Shown here: one piece after another, positions 1 to 9,754 of the stretch
Position numbering within the stretch: position 1 is the first letter of the stretch
How the letters are laid out: every line of letters starts with the position of its first letter
Source: Zopfochytrium polystomum
Taxonomy: Eukaryota > Chytridiomycota > Chytridiomycetes > Chytridiales > Chytridiaceae
DNA: 64,000 bases
Assembly (NCBI GenBank): GCA_025765615.1
Contig: JAIVFJ010000127.1
Span: 62,001 to 126,000, forward strand
Direction of reading: 5' to 3'
Made by a program: the position numbers and the translations under genes
Notes under the pieces: generated by a model
Seen by the model: only the letters and a program-made list of their open reading frames with translations
Database searches by the model: none
Told to the model about the DNA's origin: nothing

Positions 1-1
1 A

Positions 2-583
2 GGCGATAGAGAAAAAGCACTCGGTCTCCCAGTCAGCCCATTTATGAATCGCGACAGCCAAAGCGCAACCAATCCAGCCTCAGCTCAGTCCGGGTTTATC
101 AACTTCATCGTCGCACCGTTGTTTGATGCTTTTGGTTCATGGGCAGATGTTACAGAAATCAAAAAAGCCTTGGATCTGAATCGTGGGCGCTGGGAGGCGG
201 CTTTGCTCGGCCAACAACAACTTCAACAAATCCGCAGGGAACTTGCAATGCAATCGGATCGAAGGCCTTCGCTACCATCGCCGAATGCGTCTGGGCCGGC
301 TTCAGATTCTTCTGGGTACACTCCGATGAGAGTTCCGCGGCGGCGTAATAAGTCTCTATCTTTCATCGCGGAACTAGCGGAAATGCCCGAAAGCGAGTAC
401 CATGGGACAGCATCCAGTTCCCTTCCGTCTTTGTCGTCTGTCTCAACCTCTGTGACGACGGTGCTGGTGGACGATTCCACAGGCACGCAGACACGCGGCC
501 TTCCAACGAAAACTTTGATGGATCGACGAAAATCTGGACCGGTTCCGTTTCCCACTGTTTCGGAGGAACGGGAAGATGCATGA
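2..583 (+). CDS. 3',5'-cyclic-nucleotide phosphodiesterase, C-terminal end (partial)
   Basis: This is the C-terminal end of a class I cyclic-nucleotide phosphodiesterase, the metal-dependent enzyme that hydrolyses cAMP/cGMP to the 5' nucleotide. The gene runs off the left edge, so the HD metal-binding core is not visible. The open frame begins at base 2 with GDREKALGLPVSPFMNRD, the conserved stretch before the last catalytic-domain helices, followed by QSGFINFIVAPLFDAF, which matches the PDE4/PDE7-type GFIDYIVxPLW segment. After about residue 75 the protein becomes a Ser/Pro-rich tail with basic patches (RRRNKS, DRRKS) that could be kinase sites. The Met at base 44 lies inside the domain and is not a start. 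No intron is seen in the visible part. Family assignment is firm; substrate preference cannot be judged. Confidence 0.82.
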   Translation, partial: GDREKALGLPVSPFMNRDSQSATNPASAQSGFINFIVAPLFDAFGSWADVTEIKKALDLNRGRWEAALLGQQQLQQIRRELAMQSDRRPSLPSPNASGPASDSSGYTPMRVPRRRNKSLSFIAELAEMPESEYHGTASSSLPSLSSVSTSVTTVLVDDSTGTQTRGLPTKTLMDRRKSGPVPFPTVSEEREDA

Positions 584-1092
584 ATTTCCTGGCTGCTGTT
601 TTTCGATTCATATATCTTGTTCGCTGTTGGCGCGGACGTTGTATTTATTTACATTCTATGTCCTGTACAAAATCTTGGTAGATTGAATACAGTAAAGTCC
701 AGAGTTTTGTGCACCCACCTGGGTGAGGAGGAGGACAAGGCTAGCCTTTCCCTTCAACTCAGCGACTTTTTATGGCCCCTTTCGGGGCCGCCTTACTTCT
801 CGTGGCAGCTGTGTGCTTGCTGTCCACGGCCACTACTTAACTGCTACACATTGCAATGTTGAGGTCCGGATTCGGCAGCCGTCGTCGACGGACAGATAGT
901 CGAGTTCGAGGTGTGCACGGTCGACGGGGCGCTGCTGTTGCTTCTTTTCTCTGCTCTATCTCCAAGAAATGCTAGTTCGAGCATCTTCTCGTCCGAGGAC
1001 TTTTTGATAGAAGCGCATAATGGGGTTTTGATGATTTGAATTTCGACGCTCTTCTCAAAAATCACTTCATTTTGTTCGCTGAGTCAAGCAAA
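584..1092. other. Intergenic, phosphodiesterase 3' end to RPAP3-like 5' end
   Basis: This stretch holds the 3' flank of the phosphodiesterase gene and the upstream region of the RPAP3-like gene, both on the plus strand. The short open frames here have no recognisable motif. No repeat, RNA gene or clear promoter element was seen. Confidence 0.5.
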
Positions 1093-3600
1093 ATGGCCAC
1101 AGCAAAAGATGTCGCCTTCCTTGTCAGGCAGAATTCACAGATTCAAAAGGTAAGACGGGATGGTGTGCGAAGCGCCCGTCCTATTAGTGTCGTGGGTCCG
1201 TCGAAACGAATCCAAACTGACGACTTTCCGACCGACTGCCCTTCGCAATCCGACTGCCGAATACCACAGAACGCCGTCGAGGACTTGCTAAATTGGGAAG
1301 CGGATATTAAGGCGAAGGACGCCGAGGCGCGCCGACACAGATCGCGTCCTCCAAGCTCGAAGTCTCGGTTGGACGATGTGCCTGCCGTTTCTCCCAGCGG
1401 AGGCGCTGCCGAGATGCTCTCGGCAGCCCCAATCCGCTCCAGAACAACCACTTCCATAACCGCAGCTTCCCCAGGGAGTGTTTCCTCGGCAGATTCAGCA
1501 TTGAAGAAGCAGAACACCACCAAATCAGAGGTGAACGGTGCTTCTGCCCGAGCGGAGAAAAACAGTTCCGTTTCATCCAAGGAAGAGCCGGTCAGTTTCT
1601 CTACAAGCACGCAGGCGCACATGCAGCACATGAATAAACAATACTACTAGAAAAACAACACCAAAGAAAGTCAAGTCCGCCCGACGTCAACTGGCACAAA
1701 TACAGCTCCGGATTCAGCTAATGCGGAAACACAGGATGAACTCGACCCGAAACTACGGAAAAAGGTGGAAGACGCTCTCTTGGAGAAGGAAAAGGTTGAA
1801 AGCAAGAGTTTCTTTGAAATCGGAGCCTAAATCATGCCACAGGGAAATCTTCTCTTTAAAAAAGGCGAGTACAAGAAAGCAATCACTTGCTATTCCAAGA
1901 GTATCTCGTTAGATCCGACTTCTCCCGTTGTTCCTGTGAATCGTGCAATGGCCTACCTAAAATTAAATGAGTAAGTGAATACTTCATTCGCGACTTGTTG
2001 GAGCGCATTCTCACCGTTTCGCAGGTGGAAGCTAGCGGAGAATGATTGCTCAAGTGGACTGCAACTTGATCCCAAAAATGTGAAAGCTCTGTGGCGTCGG
2101 GGAATTGCTCGACGAGAATTGGGGAGACTGGAGGAGGCGAAGTCGGATTTGAGTGCTGCGCTTGTGTTGGAGCCGGGAAATAAGGCTATCGTCGAGGAGC
2201 TGGGGAAAGTCACACTCCAACTGCGCTCTGAGGTAGATTCTGTCCACCCATTTCTAAAACTGACAGTGTTAGCCCCACACAAAGAAATCCCCAGAACTAA
2301 GTAATAATTCTCCTAACCCATCCTCCAAGACCGCTAGCCCTAACGCGCCAACGTGGCAAAGTGAAAAGTTGTCGGCGCAGCAATTGAAACCTCGACGCCG
2401 AATTGAAATACACGAAATCGGTGACCCTTCCAAGTACAAAGCCACTGACGAAGAAATGCTGAGGATGGAGCCCATTTCCAGCCGCCCCCTATCGAACGCT
2501 GTTTCGGAACCAACCGACAGCTCCAAACCCCAGTCGAGCAAACCCAGCCTGGATGCGGTTGTGAAAGGACCTTCACGTGACAAAGTGGAACCAGTGATGG
2601 TTGTTCCTCAGACGCAACCTGCCGCGAAGAAGCGTCTCCCCACGCGAATCATGCCATCGGCGGAGTTCACGGAACCAAGTTGGGACAAAGCGAATGCGTT
2701 GGGTAACACCGACAGCTTGAAGCCCGACGTGCGGCGGATAAAACCAACAGAAGCACTCTCCGAAAATGGTGGCAGCGGCAGTGTAGAGAAAAGTCAAGGA
2801 TTAACTCATAAACGGTCGTCGTCCTCGCTTCTTATAGTACCGGTGGAGGAGGAGGATGAGGGGCTGACATCTGCAAAATCGCCGGATGCTCATTTTGGAC
2901 TGAGCAACACGGGACCAAGGAGACCACTAATAACTATTGTTGGAGAGGATAAGGACAAGCAAGATGAAAGTTCTGCGCTGAAGGACGTTTCCTCCAGCTC
3001 CCAACACGTCACACCCGTTTTGCCGATTGAGTCCACGCCTCCTGCAGTTCCCGAGACGCCACCACCCACACTGGTCATGTCCATGTTCGAATTTGAGAGG
3101 GAGTGGAAGAGTTGTAAAGGAAACGACGAGAAACTATTCAATTTCTTCAAGGTTTTTGCTCTTGACTCAACGCATATCTGTCTTACCTTCCTCTCAGCGA
3201 ATTCATCCCTCTCACTACCCACGCATGTTCAAAACATCCCTCGAGGCCCATTACCTTTCAAAAATTTTCAAGCTACTTCTGGACTTCTACACAAAGTACG
3301 TTGGTTCTTTCAAGTTGAAACTCACCTCTTATGCGATGACTTAGGGAGGAAAACTCGTTTTCCTCAGTAACTGCAACCCTGCAAGGGTTAGCTAAAGTAG
3401 AAAGATGCGATATGATGCTAATGTTTCTGTCCAGTGGAGATAAAAGTGGTGAGTGTACTCTGTTTTGTTCTCTTAAGAACTGATCATTCCATCACCCGAA
3501 AGTTCTCCAGTCGATATTTCAATGGCTTGACCGCGTCGGTGGGGGAAAAGGACGGAAGACGGTGGCCGAGTTGAATAAGTTCTACAAGATGAAATACTAG
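1093..3600 (+). CDS. RPAP3: RPAP3-like TPR co-chaperone (R2TP complex)
   Basis: Homologue of RPAP3, the TPR subunit of the R2TP complex that links Hsp90 to assembly of RNA polymerases, snoRNPs and PIKKs. Nine exons join in frame to about 674 residues: 1093-1149, 1270-1590, 1651-1794, 1843-1970, 2025-2232, 2285-3151, 3198-3295, 3345-3448 and 3503-3600. The N-terminus has the family motif NAVEDLLNWEADIKAKD, formed only after removing intron 1. TPRs follow (GNLLFKKGEYKKAITCYSKS, then RRGIARRELGRLEEAKSDLS). The middle is disordered, with RRRIEIHEIGDP. The C-terminus (from about residue 550) is an RPAP3_C domain starting MFEFEREWK, which the short yeast Tah1 lacks. Intron 4 starts with a weak GTTGAA donor at 1795, but removing it restores an ideal TPR helix and avoids a stop. 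The start at 1093 gives MATAKDVAF. Confidence 0.85.
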
Positions 3601-3957
3601 TAATAAATCTTTGTCCTGAGGGTTCCATTGCGCGAAACCCGCCATTAGTTGTACTCTATTTTGTTCTGCAGCGCTCTGCATTCGTACCCATTGGCTTCAG
3701 CGACCGGCACGCCGGAGCTGGCCCATTCCCCACCATTTGGGCGTTGTGCGTCGGGGCATCGTTAAGGGGTCCATCAAATGATGCGAAGAGGCAAAAAAGG
3801 GTGGGCTTGTTCCTCAAAAGCGAAACCTTAAAAAACGACTTTCTTGTTTGGCAAACCAACAGCGCCGGGAAAGCTGCAGACATGCGTTGGCAGCCAGCCA
3901 AGCGCATCTGCCGTGAGTTTGGTTTGGGAGGACTCGTTGAGAATATCGTCTTTGCAA
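3601..3957. other. Intergenic, nothing recognised
   Basis: 3' flank of the RPAP3-like gene. A 76-codon open frame at 3744-3974 has no family motif, and I do not consider it a gene. Confidence 0.4.
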
Positions 3958-4064
3958 TATACGTATTTAAATAAAACGAACAAAAGAGAAAACTAGGCTG
4001 GAACTACACGGTGTTGTTTCTTCATCCACACAACAAGAGCAACAATATGAGCGATCCCCTCGTA

Positions 4065-4112
<48 letters not shown>
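3958..4112 (+). repeat. Dispersed repeat ending in (CT)n, copy 1
   Basis: Starts near an A+T-rich ATACGTATTTAAATAAAACG and ends in a pure CT run at about 4068-4112. A second copy lies at 21059-21262 with the same order of blocks: AAATAAAACGA, CTTCATC/ATCCACACAAC, GATCCCCTCGTAAC, then (CT)n. The two agree over about 110 bp apart from small substitutions and indels. No coding capacity is seen. It may be a short non-autonomous element whose CT tail is part of the unit. Confidence 0.6.
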
Positions 4113-4117
<5 letters not shown>

Positions 4118-4440
4118 GACTACACTGAGGTCTCAGTGATAAAGTCAAGGGATTTTATTCACAAAATCAAGCATACCTGTCATAGAATTGCAAGGATTGG
4201 GCCCCATTATTATTCCCAGTTCTTTAGTTTCCGAGGCATTATCAAAGTGTATTTGCAGCTAACCTGACTTCATTATTGGGACCGCTTTTACTACTTTTGT
4301 CTTCACAGTTTCCGTTGCACCAGGGGTTTCCCAAAATATTTTCTTTTTCAGTGGCTAAAGGAGACTGACTGACTGCTTAGGGATGGGGTGCCTGACAGGC
4401 CATACCCCATGCTTTCCTAATTTATTATTTATTTTTGGCA

Positions 4441-5527
4441 CTTGTACATATATGTATAGGGTTGGGTACTAAGGGCATTTGTGGTGGATGCTCCAAGTCA
4501 AGGGGTTGACTTGTCAATTTTCTCTCTCTCTCGGTTGTTGGGCCATTTCTCTTTTCCTTTTTCTTCAATCTGAATTCTGTCCTTTGGCACCAATACAAGA
4601 GTCCTTTCAAATCCATCTGGTTCAAGGAGGTGATGGTTGTGAGAGGTGGTGCACACCCAGGTGCGTATGTCATCTGTTAGTGAGGCCCCTCTAAAGGCGC
4701 CATTGGTGGGGAATGTCGTTGGCCCTCCCGTGATGGCATGACACTGCTGGCTCTGTGTTGGAGTGAGGATCCCAGGTGCTTGCCCGCTGCAACAATGGCA
4801 GTGGCAGTGACGACGACCCCCACGGCTTCGGTGGCCAGAGGCCGCCACCTGCCACTTCCCGTCTTGTCCTCCCACCTTCCCGTCCAGCAAGGGTGTTGGC
4901 AGCAGTGCTCCGCACTGCCCCTGACACCTGAGAGTTCAATCTATGAGTGTCTGCCTCGGTCATATTGCTGTGAGAGAGACTAGTGCGAGCATGAATGTGA
5001 TGCAATAAAGCCTGTTGGTAGAGTGGTTTTGCTGACGCAGCCTGGTGGGGTGTGTGCACGATTGCAGGTGTTTCTGTGTGTGAGTTCCCTGCTGGCGACC
5101 TTCCAACCCCTACATGGCCAACTCCGTTCACTCTCTCCCCCTTGTCACTGGCAATGGCGAGGGTTCCTGCAGGACCGCCCACAACAAGGGGTGCTAGGTT
5201 GCGCACTGTCCACCCCGTCGCCACTAACTGCTCTTGTTGTGTTTGGAATTAGGTTCTTTGCAAGATAAAACCCCCTGTTCCCTCTTCTCTCTTTTATTCT
5301 GCAGTTGTGTCGCGCCCTTCCGTTTCCCCTCGCACTGGCCTGCAGCTGTGTGGGTTATTGGTGCAGCGATGCCTGCACCGATCCTTCAGAGGATTGTCCC
5401 TTTGAATGTTCATTCTTTATGTTTGAGATCCCTGTTAGACAGATCAATAGGGATAATTCGTGGACAAAGCAAGTAGTAAGGTGGAAACACCCCCTAGACA
5501 ACAGCCCAATAAAGTTAGTTTTAGCTG
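4441..5527 (+). repeat. Dispersed repeat family, copy A
   Basis: The first half (4441-5033) matches 5736-6296, sharing ATAGGGTTGGG, GGATGCTCCAAGTCA, TTGACTTGTCAATTTTCTCT and ATAAAGCCTGTTGGT. The second half (5034-5527) matches 8766-9267, sharing ACGCAGCCTGG, GTTCCCTGCTGGCGACCTTC and CCCAATAAAGTTAGTTTTAGC. No gene is visible. AATAAA-type signals sit at the ends of both halves, suggesting a retroelement-derived unit. Exact boundaries and target duplications could not be found. Confidence 0.6.
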
Positions 5528-5735
5528 GTGAGGCAGAGGTCTGTCTCCTGTGTAAAGCGTCTACTCTGAGTGAGTGAGTGGAAGGAGTGAATGTAGTGGA
5601 GATGTGTGTTTGTGGGTGGTCCTTCTCCCCAACTTGGAGAGAAAGTGAAAAACTCTGTTATGAATTATTGATACATAATGATGATATGCACGCTGTAATA
5701 GTCGCTAGGCAAGCATGACTGGCACAGGGTAAAAA
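5528..5735. other. Spacer between repeat copies A and B
   Basis: AT-rich sequence with a short GAGT-type tandem near 5570. No gene or further repeat was recognised. Confidence 0.3.
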
Positions 5736-6296
5736 CCTTGCACATACACGCATAGGGTTGGGGGGACTTAGAGGTGGATGCTCCAAGTCAGGGGTGTTGA
5801 CTTGTCAATTTTCTCTCTCTCTGTTTTTGGGCCATTTCTCTTTTTCCTTTTTTTTTCTTCAATCTGATTTCTGTCCTTTGGCACCAACACAGAGTCCCTT
5901 CAAATCCATCTGGCTCACGAAGGTGAGGGTAGTGAGAGATGGTACACACCTGGGTGTGTACATGGTCCCTTCGTGGGGCTCCTCTTAAGGGGCCGTGGGT
6001 GGGGAATGCAGCTGGCCCCACCAGCGACTGTGTGACATTGCTGGCTCTGCGTTGGAGTGAGGATCAAGGGCACTCGCCTGCTGCGACAACGGTGGTGGTG
6101 GTGGCGACGACAACAGCGTCGTCGCCCCCAACCTTCCCGTCCCCGCGAGGGTGTTGGTGGCTGTGCTCAGTGCAGCCCCTGACACCTGAGAGTTTGATCT
6201 ACAAGTGCCTGCCTCAGTCCTATTGCTGTGAGAGTGAGATGTGTGAGCACGAGTGCGATGCGATAAAGCCTGTTGGTCGAGTGATTGTGCTGACGC
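5736..6296 (+). repeat. Dispersed repeat family, copy B (interrupted by solo LTR)
   Basis: Counterpart of 4441-5033, with the same order of blocks but diverged. It is cut at GTGCTGACGC by the LTR starting at 6297. The GACGC at 6292-6296 is the left target-site duplication of that insertion. Confidence 0.6.
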
Positions 6297-6607
6297 TGTC
6301 AGGAACAGGGCAGGGCAGAACAAGGCAGACAAGGAACTGAGAGGATTGATGATTGTATTGGAAACAATAATTCACTTGAGGGATGGGACAGGTCCCCCAT
6401 CCCCCTTTTATACCTTTTGAGAGTCTTCCTTGTCAAGACTCAAAGAAAGTTCCAGAAAGAGCAATTAGTAATACAATGATACCAATGATACCAATGACAA
6501 CAAGACAAGTCAGGAAAGCAAAAAAGAAGGTTCCAGTAGGTTCCACAAGGTTCCATGAAGGAATGTTCTAGAAGGTTCCAGAGGTTTCCAGAGGGTGATT
6601 CATAACA
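6297..6607 (-). mobile_element. Solo LTR, copy 1 (heat-shock-element LTR family)
   Basis: 311-bp element running from TGTCAGGAACA to GATTCATAACA, so it has TG...CA ends on both strands. It is flanked by the 5-bp direct repeat GACGC (6292-6296 and 6608-6612), as expected for integrase-made insertion of an LTR retrotransposon. It is nearly identical to 27107-27421 after the first 40 bases. No internal coding region adjoins it, so it looks like a solo LTR left by LTR-LTR recombination. Minus orientation is preferred because TATAAAAG (6405-6412, complement) then lies downstream of the heat-shock-like boxes. Confidence 0.8.
6405..6579 (-). promoter_or_regulatory. Putative heat-shock promoter in solo LTR copy 1
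   Basis: Read on the minus strand, 6565-6579 is a perfect alternating GAA/TTC array (plus-strand gTTCtaGAAggTTCc). 6446-6460 is a second perfect array (plus-strand aGAAagTTCcaGAAa). TATAAAAG follows at 6412-6405, about 33 nt downstream. Three alternating nGAAn units are the consensus for heat-shock factor binding. Degenerate GGTTCCA units fill the space between. Confidence 0.6.
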
Positions 6608-6888
6608 GACGCTGTGAGGACGACAGGCTGTCAAGCCTGTGACCTCAAATAAATTAAGTGTATACCCACTTTTTAACTGGTAATTGTGAGGATTACCACC
6701 CTGTCTCGACATGCGTTTTGCTGGCAAAACGTGACTAGGCTTGGATTCCTACTCTCCTATTATTTATTGGGTTTCCATACGGCCTCTGACTGGCTCCGTA
6801 TGTCTGCCTCTGAGCTCTACTATTATTATTTATTGTTGGTGATGTTGCAGACAGAAAGACTCAGTCTTGATTCTAATTGCTGATACAA

Positions 6889-7150
6889 GGCTCCCTTGCT
6901 CAGTGGTTAGAGCGCTCCCTTCAATTGGGAAGGTGCCAAGTTTGAGACATGCTAGTTGACAGACTGGGCAGAAATGCAAAGTCCTACTATGCCTGGCCAA
7001 TGGCCCCTCACTTTTGGAAATGACTTAGGACTGAAACACTTCTGTGGGAGAAGTGCGAAGCCCAGACGGACAGAGTTAACAAGATGATGGCAGAGCTAAC
7101 AAGCCCTACCACCTGCTACCATGATGTACTATCTCATAAAAGGGTATGAG
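6889..7150 (+). repeat. tRNA-derived SINE candidate
   Basis: The head at about 6892-6955 resembles a tRNA. It has an A-box-like TTGCTCAGTGGTTAGAGC and an anticodon-arm-like hairpin TCCC-TTCAATT-GGGA whose loop would read CAA. The B-box-like GTTTGAGAC is degenerate. The acceptor stem is not complete, so this is not a functional tRNA gene. About 200 bp of unrelated body sequence and an AT-rich 3' end follow, the usual SINE arrangement. Confidence 0.45.
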
Positions 7151-8765
7151 ATCACAGGGTTTTTCTTTATCTTTTCATTGGTGATTTTTACTTATTTTTC
7201 CAATTAGTAATTTATCCTGTTTTTCCTGTTTTTCCTGTTTTCTCTTTTATTTATTCCTTGTTGTCTCTGTCTGTGTCTTTTCTTTCTTGTGTGGCTGAGA
7301 GTGGCTGTCTTCTTATCTGCACCAATCATTTCTTGCCAGCCCTCTCCCTTCTGTTTGCCAAGAAGTGCCCCATGATTCTCTGGGCTGTCTTCCTTGTTTG
7401 GCTGGCTCAGCCCCATTTCTTGGTGATTCACTCCTCCCATTCTTTTCTTTACTATTTTATTTATTGTTTTGCTGTTTTGTATGTGTTTTCCCTCCTTTTT
7501 CCCTCCTCCCTGGTGATTCCAACCCTTTCCTATTTAAGCAGCTGCCCCCCATCTTGTTGACTGTGAGAACCTGTGCCTGAAGTCCCTTGCCTGCCCTTTT
7601 CTTCCTGACTGTATGTAGAGCTGGGGGTGGCAGTCCCCTGGTGTGTGACAGGAGGTTGAAGTCCTCTTGGCCATGATGGCAGTGTGCTGGGTTCAAGCCC
7701 CAGTGCACCTCACCAATTCTGCATGCTGCTTAGGTTGGACTGGGTAGGAGCCACTTGGTGATGGAAGGATGGAGGGTAAATCTGTGGTGGTGCCTCTAGG
7801 TTCCTGTCAATACATCTAGTCAAATCCAGGTCTCTCAAGGGGATATGAATGAGCTGTCTGGTCAGGTACTGCTGCAGGAATGGTCTCTCAGGTATGCCCC
7901 TCCTCCCTGGTTGTTGGCTCCTGTGGCCTCTGGTGGGCCTGGTCTTCACTGGGTTCAGACCCTCTTTCTCTCAGATTAATGCCTGTGATGTCATGGTGCC
8001 ACATTTGGGTGAGGAAGTGGGTGTTAACCTTCCTTGCTTCTAAGATAGGGAATTCCTCTGGCTTGGTGAAGCAGATGTCTGTGTCCTAGTAGGATGAAGT
8101 AAGAAGAGTCCCACTGTCTCCCACCCTGTGTGCCCCCTCCTTGGATTGAGTTGGAACTTCTCCTTGGAGTGAGACAAGTTGCATCTGGTCCTGTTAAGTG
8201 GAAAACAGTTCTGATTTAATTAAACAGACACCTCTGCACACTAACTGTTCCTTGTGTTTGCCCTCTGTGTCCAACCCCCTCCAACTTAGGGCTTGTCTTT
8301 GACAGAGAGGGAGCCTTGCTCCATGGTGGTGGCTCCAACAGACCGGGTTCTGGCCACTTTCCTCCCCACTCTCTTGTCTTCTTCAGTTGGATTGGAGTGC
8401 TGCCTGGAGCTTGCTGCATCTTGCGCCTCCAGCATTGTTACCGGATTTCCCGGGCCCCTTTGGCTTTGGCTTTTGCCTCCCATTGGGCCCACTCTGTGTC
8501 ATGGACCAGAGAACCCTGCACATTCTTTGCTAGTGTGCCACCTTTTCACAGTTGCCTTTGGTCTGAGTGTGAGAGTCTTCTCCTTGTGTGTAGAAAGAGA
8601 GTTTCTTTGTGTTTTTTGGGCTTCCTAAGACTCCAAATACATTGTCCTGTCTAGTGACCCCTAGACATCTCCTTTTTGCCCTTTTTCACTCTTCAGGATT
8701 GGTATTTAGGTCATTGCTCTATTTGCCACCCATAGCCCAGGGTGAGGATTTAGCGAGCACAGTTT
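7151..8765. other. Gene-free repeat-like region
   Basis: No supported gene. The sequence is pyrimidine-rich on the plus strand and gives only low-complexity frames. A segment at about 7683-7732 contains GGGTTCAAGCCCCAG, a perfect RNA polymerase III B-box inside a T-arm-like hairpin, with a poor anticodon arm. It is probably another tRNA-derived fragment. Confidence 0.4.
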
Positions 8766-9267
8766 CACAACGCAGCCTGGCGGGGTGCGTGTACGATCGC
8801 AGGTGTTTCTGCGTGCGAGTTCCCTGCTGGCGACCTTCTGACCCCTACATAGTTGACTCCCTTCTCTCTCTCCCCCTTGTTGCTGGCGACGACGAGGGCT
8901 CCTGCAGCACCATCTGCGATGAGGGGTGCTAGGTTGCGCCCTGTCCGTCCTGTTGCTATTAACTGCTCCTGTTGTGTTTGAGATTAGGTTCTGAGATAAA
9001 AACCCCCGTTTCCCTCTTCTCTCTCTTTATTCTGCAGTTGTGTTGCACCCTTGAGAGTGCCCTTCTGTTTCCCCTCGCATCAGCCCGCGGCCACGCGAGT
9101 AATCAGTGCTCCAGTACCAATCTCTCAGAGGATTGTCCCTCGGAGTGTTCATTCTTTGTGTTTGAGACCCCTGTTGGACAGATCAGTAGGGATACTTCGT
9201 GGACTAGGCAAGTAGTAGGATTGAAACACCTCCTAGACAACAGCCCAATAAAGTTAGTTTTAGCCTA
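8766..9267 (+). repeat. Dispersed repeat family, copy C
   Basis: Matches 5034-5527 from ACGCAGCCTGG to CCCAATAAAGTTAGTTTTAGC. It keeps many CpG dinucleotides that are TpG or CpA in copy A, so it is less decayed. Flanks outside these limits do not match copy A. Confidence 0.6.
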
Positions 9268-9754
9268 TTATTTGCTTTCCCTCACTCTAGGGCCCAGATC
9301 CCAGGGTCAAAGGGTCTCACATGTGTTGTTGCAACTGCCTCAATGACAACTGATTCTCTCTATTTATTTTTCTGAGCACTTCTGTTTCTTTTCATTTATT
9401 TTGTATATGGACGTTTTTGTGATTGTCTGCAAAAGACAGCGCGCCTGAAATAGCTTAACCAGTCTATTATCTTACCAAAAGTAGTTCCGACCGGCTAGCA
9501 ACAATGTTCGAGACCGTGCTGTTGGCTCTTCTTTTGTGAGTGGCAGCCACTGGTGACATCAAACGCTTCAAGTTCAACCTGTTTACTCCACCAGCACTTC
9601 CAGGCTAGCTGTGGTATTGGGGTTTGAGGTGGATTGGCTTTTAAGGATTCCAGAATCTCCACACACGAATAATACGAATCATGTGCAGTTCCCCTTTTTT
9701 TTTTTTTTTTTTGTTTCGTTGTTTTTGTTTTCCTCCTTTGGCCTTACCGAAAAC
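9268..9754. other. Intergenic between repeats and LRR gene 3' end
   Basis: Contains a poly-T run near 9694-9712. A short frame at 9504 (MFETVLLALLL then stop) is noted and rejected elsewhere. Nothing else was recognised. Confidence 0.4.

Noticed and set aside
9504..9605. Short frame MFETVLLALLL with in-frame stop, then protein-like VAATGDIKRFKFNLFTPP
   Set aside because: Looks like a signal peptide followed by a secreted peptide, but the internal TGA and lack of a plausible intron leave no gene model.
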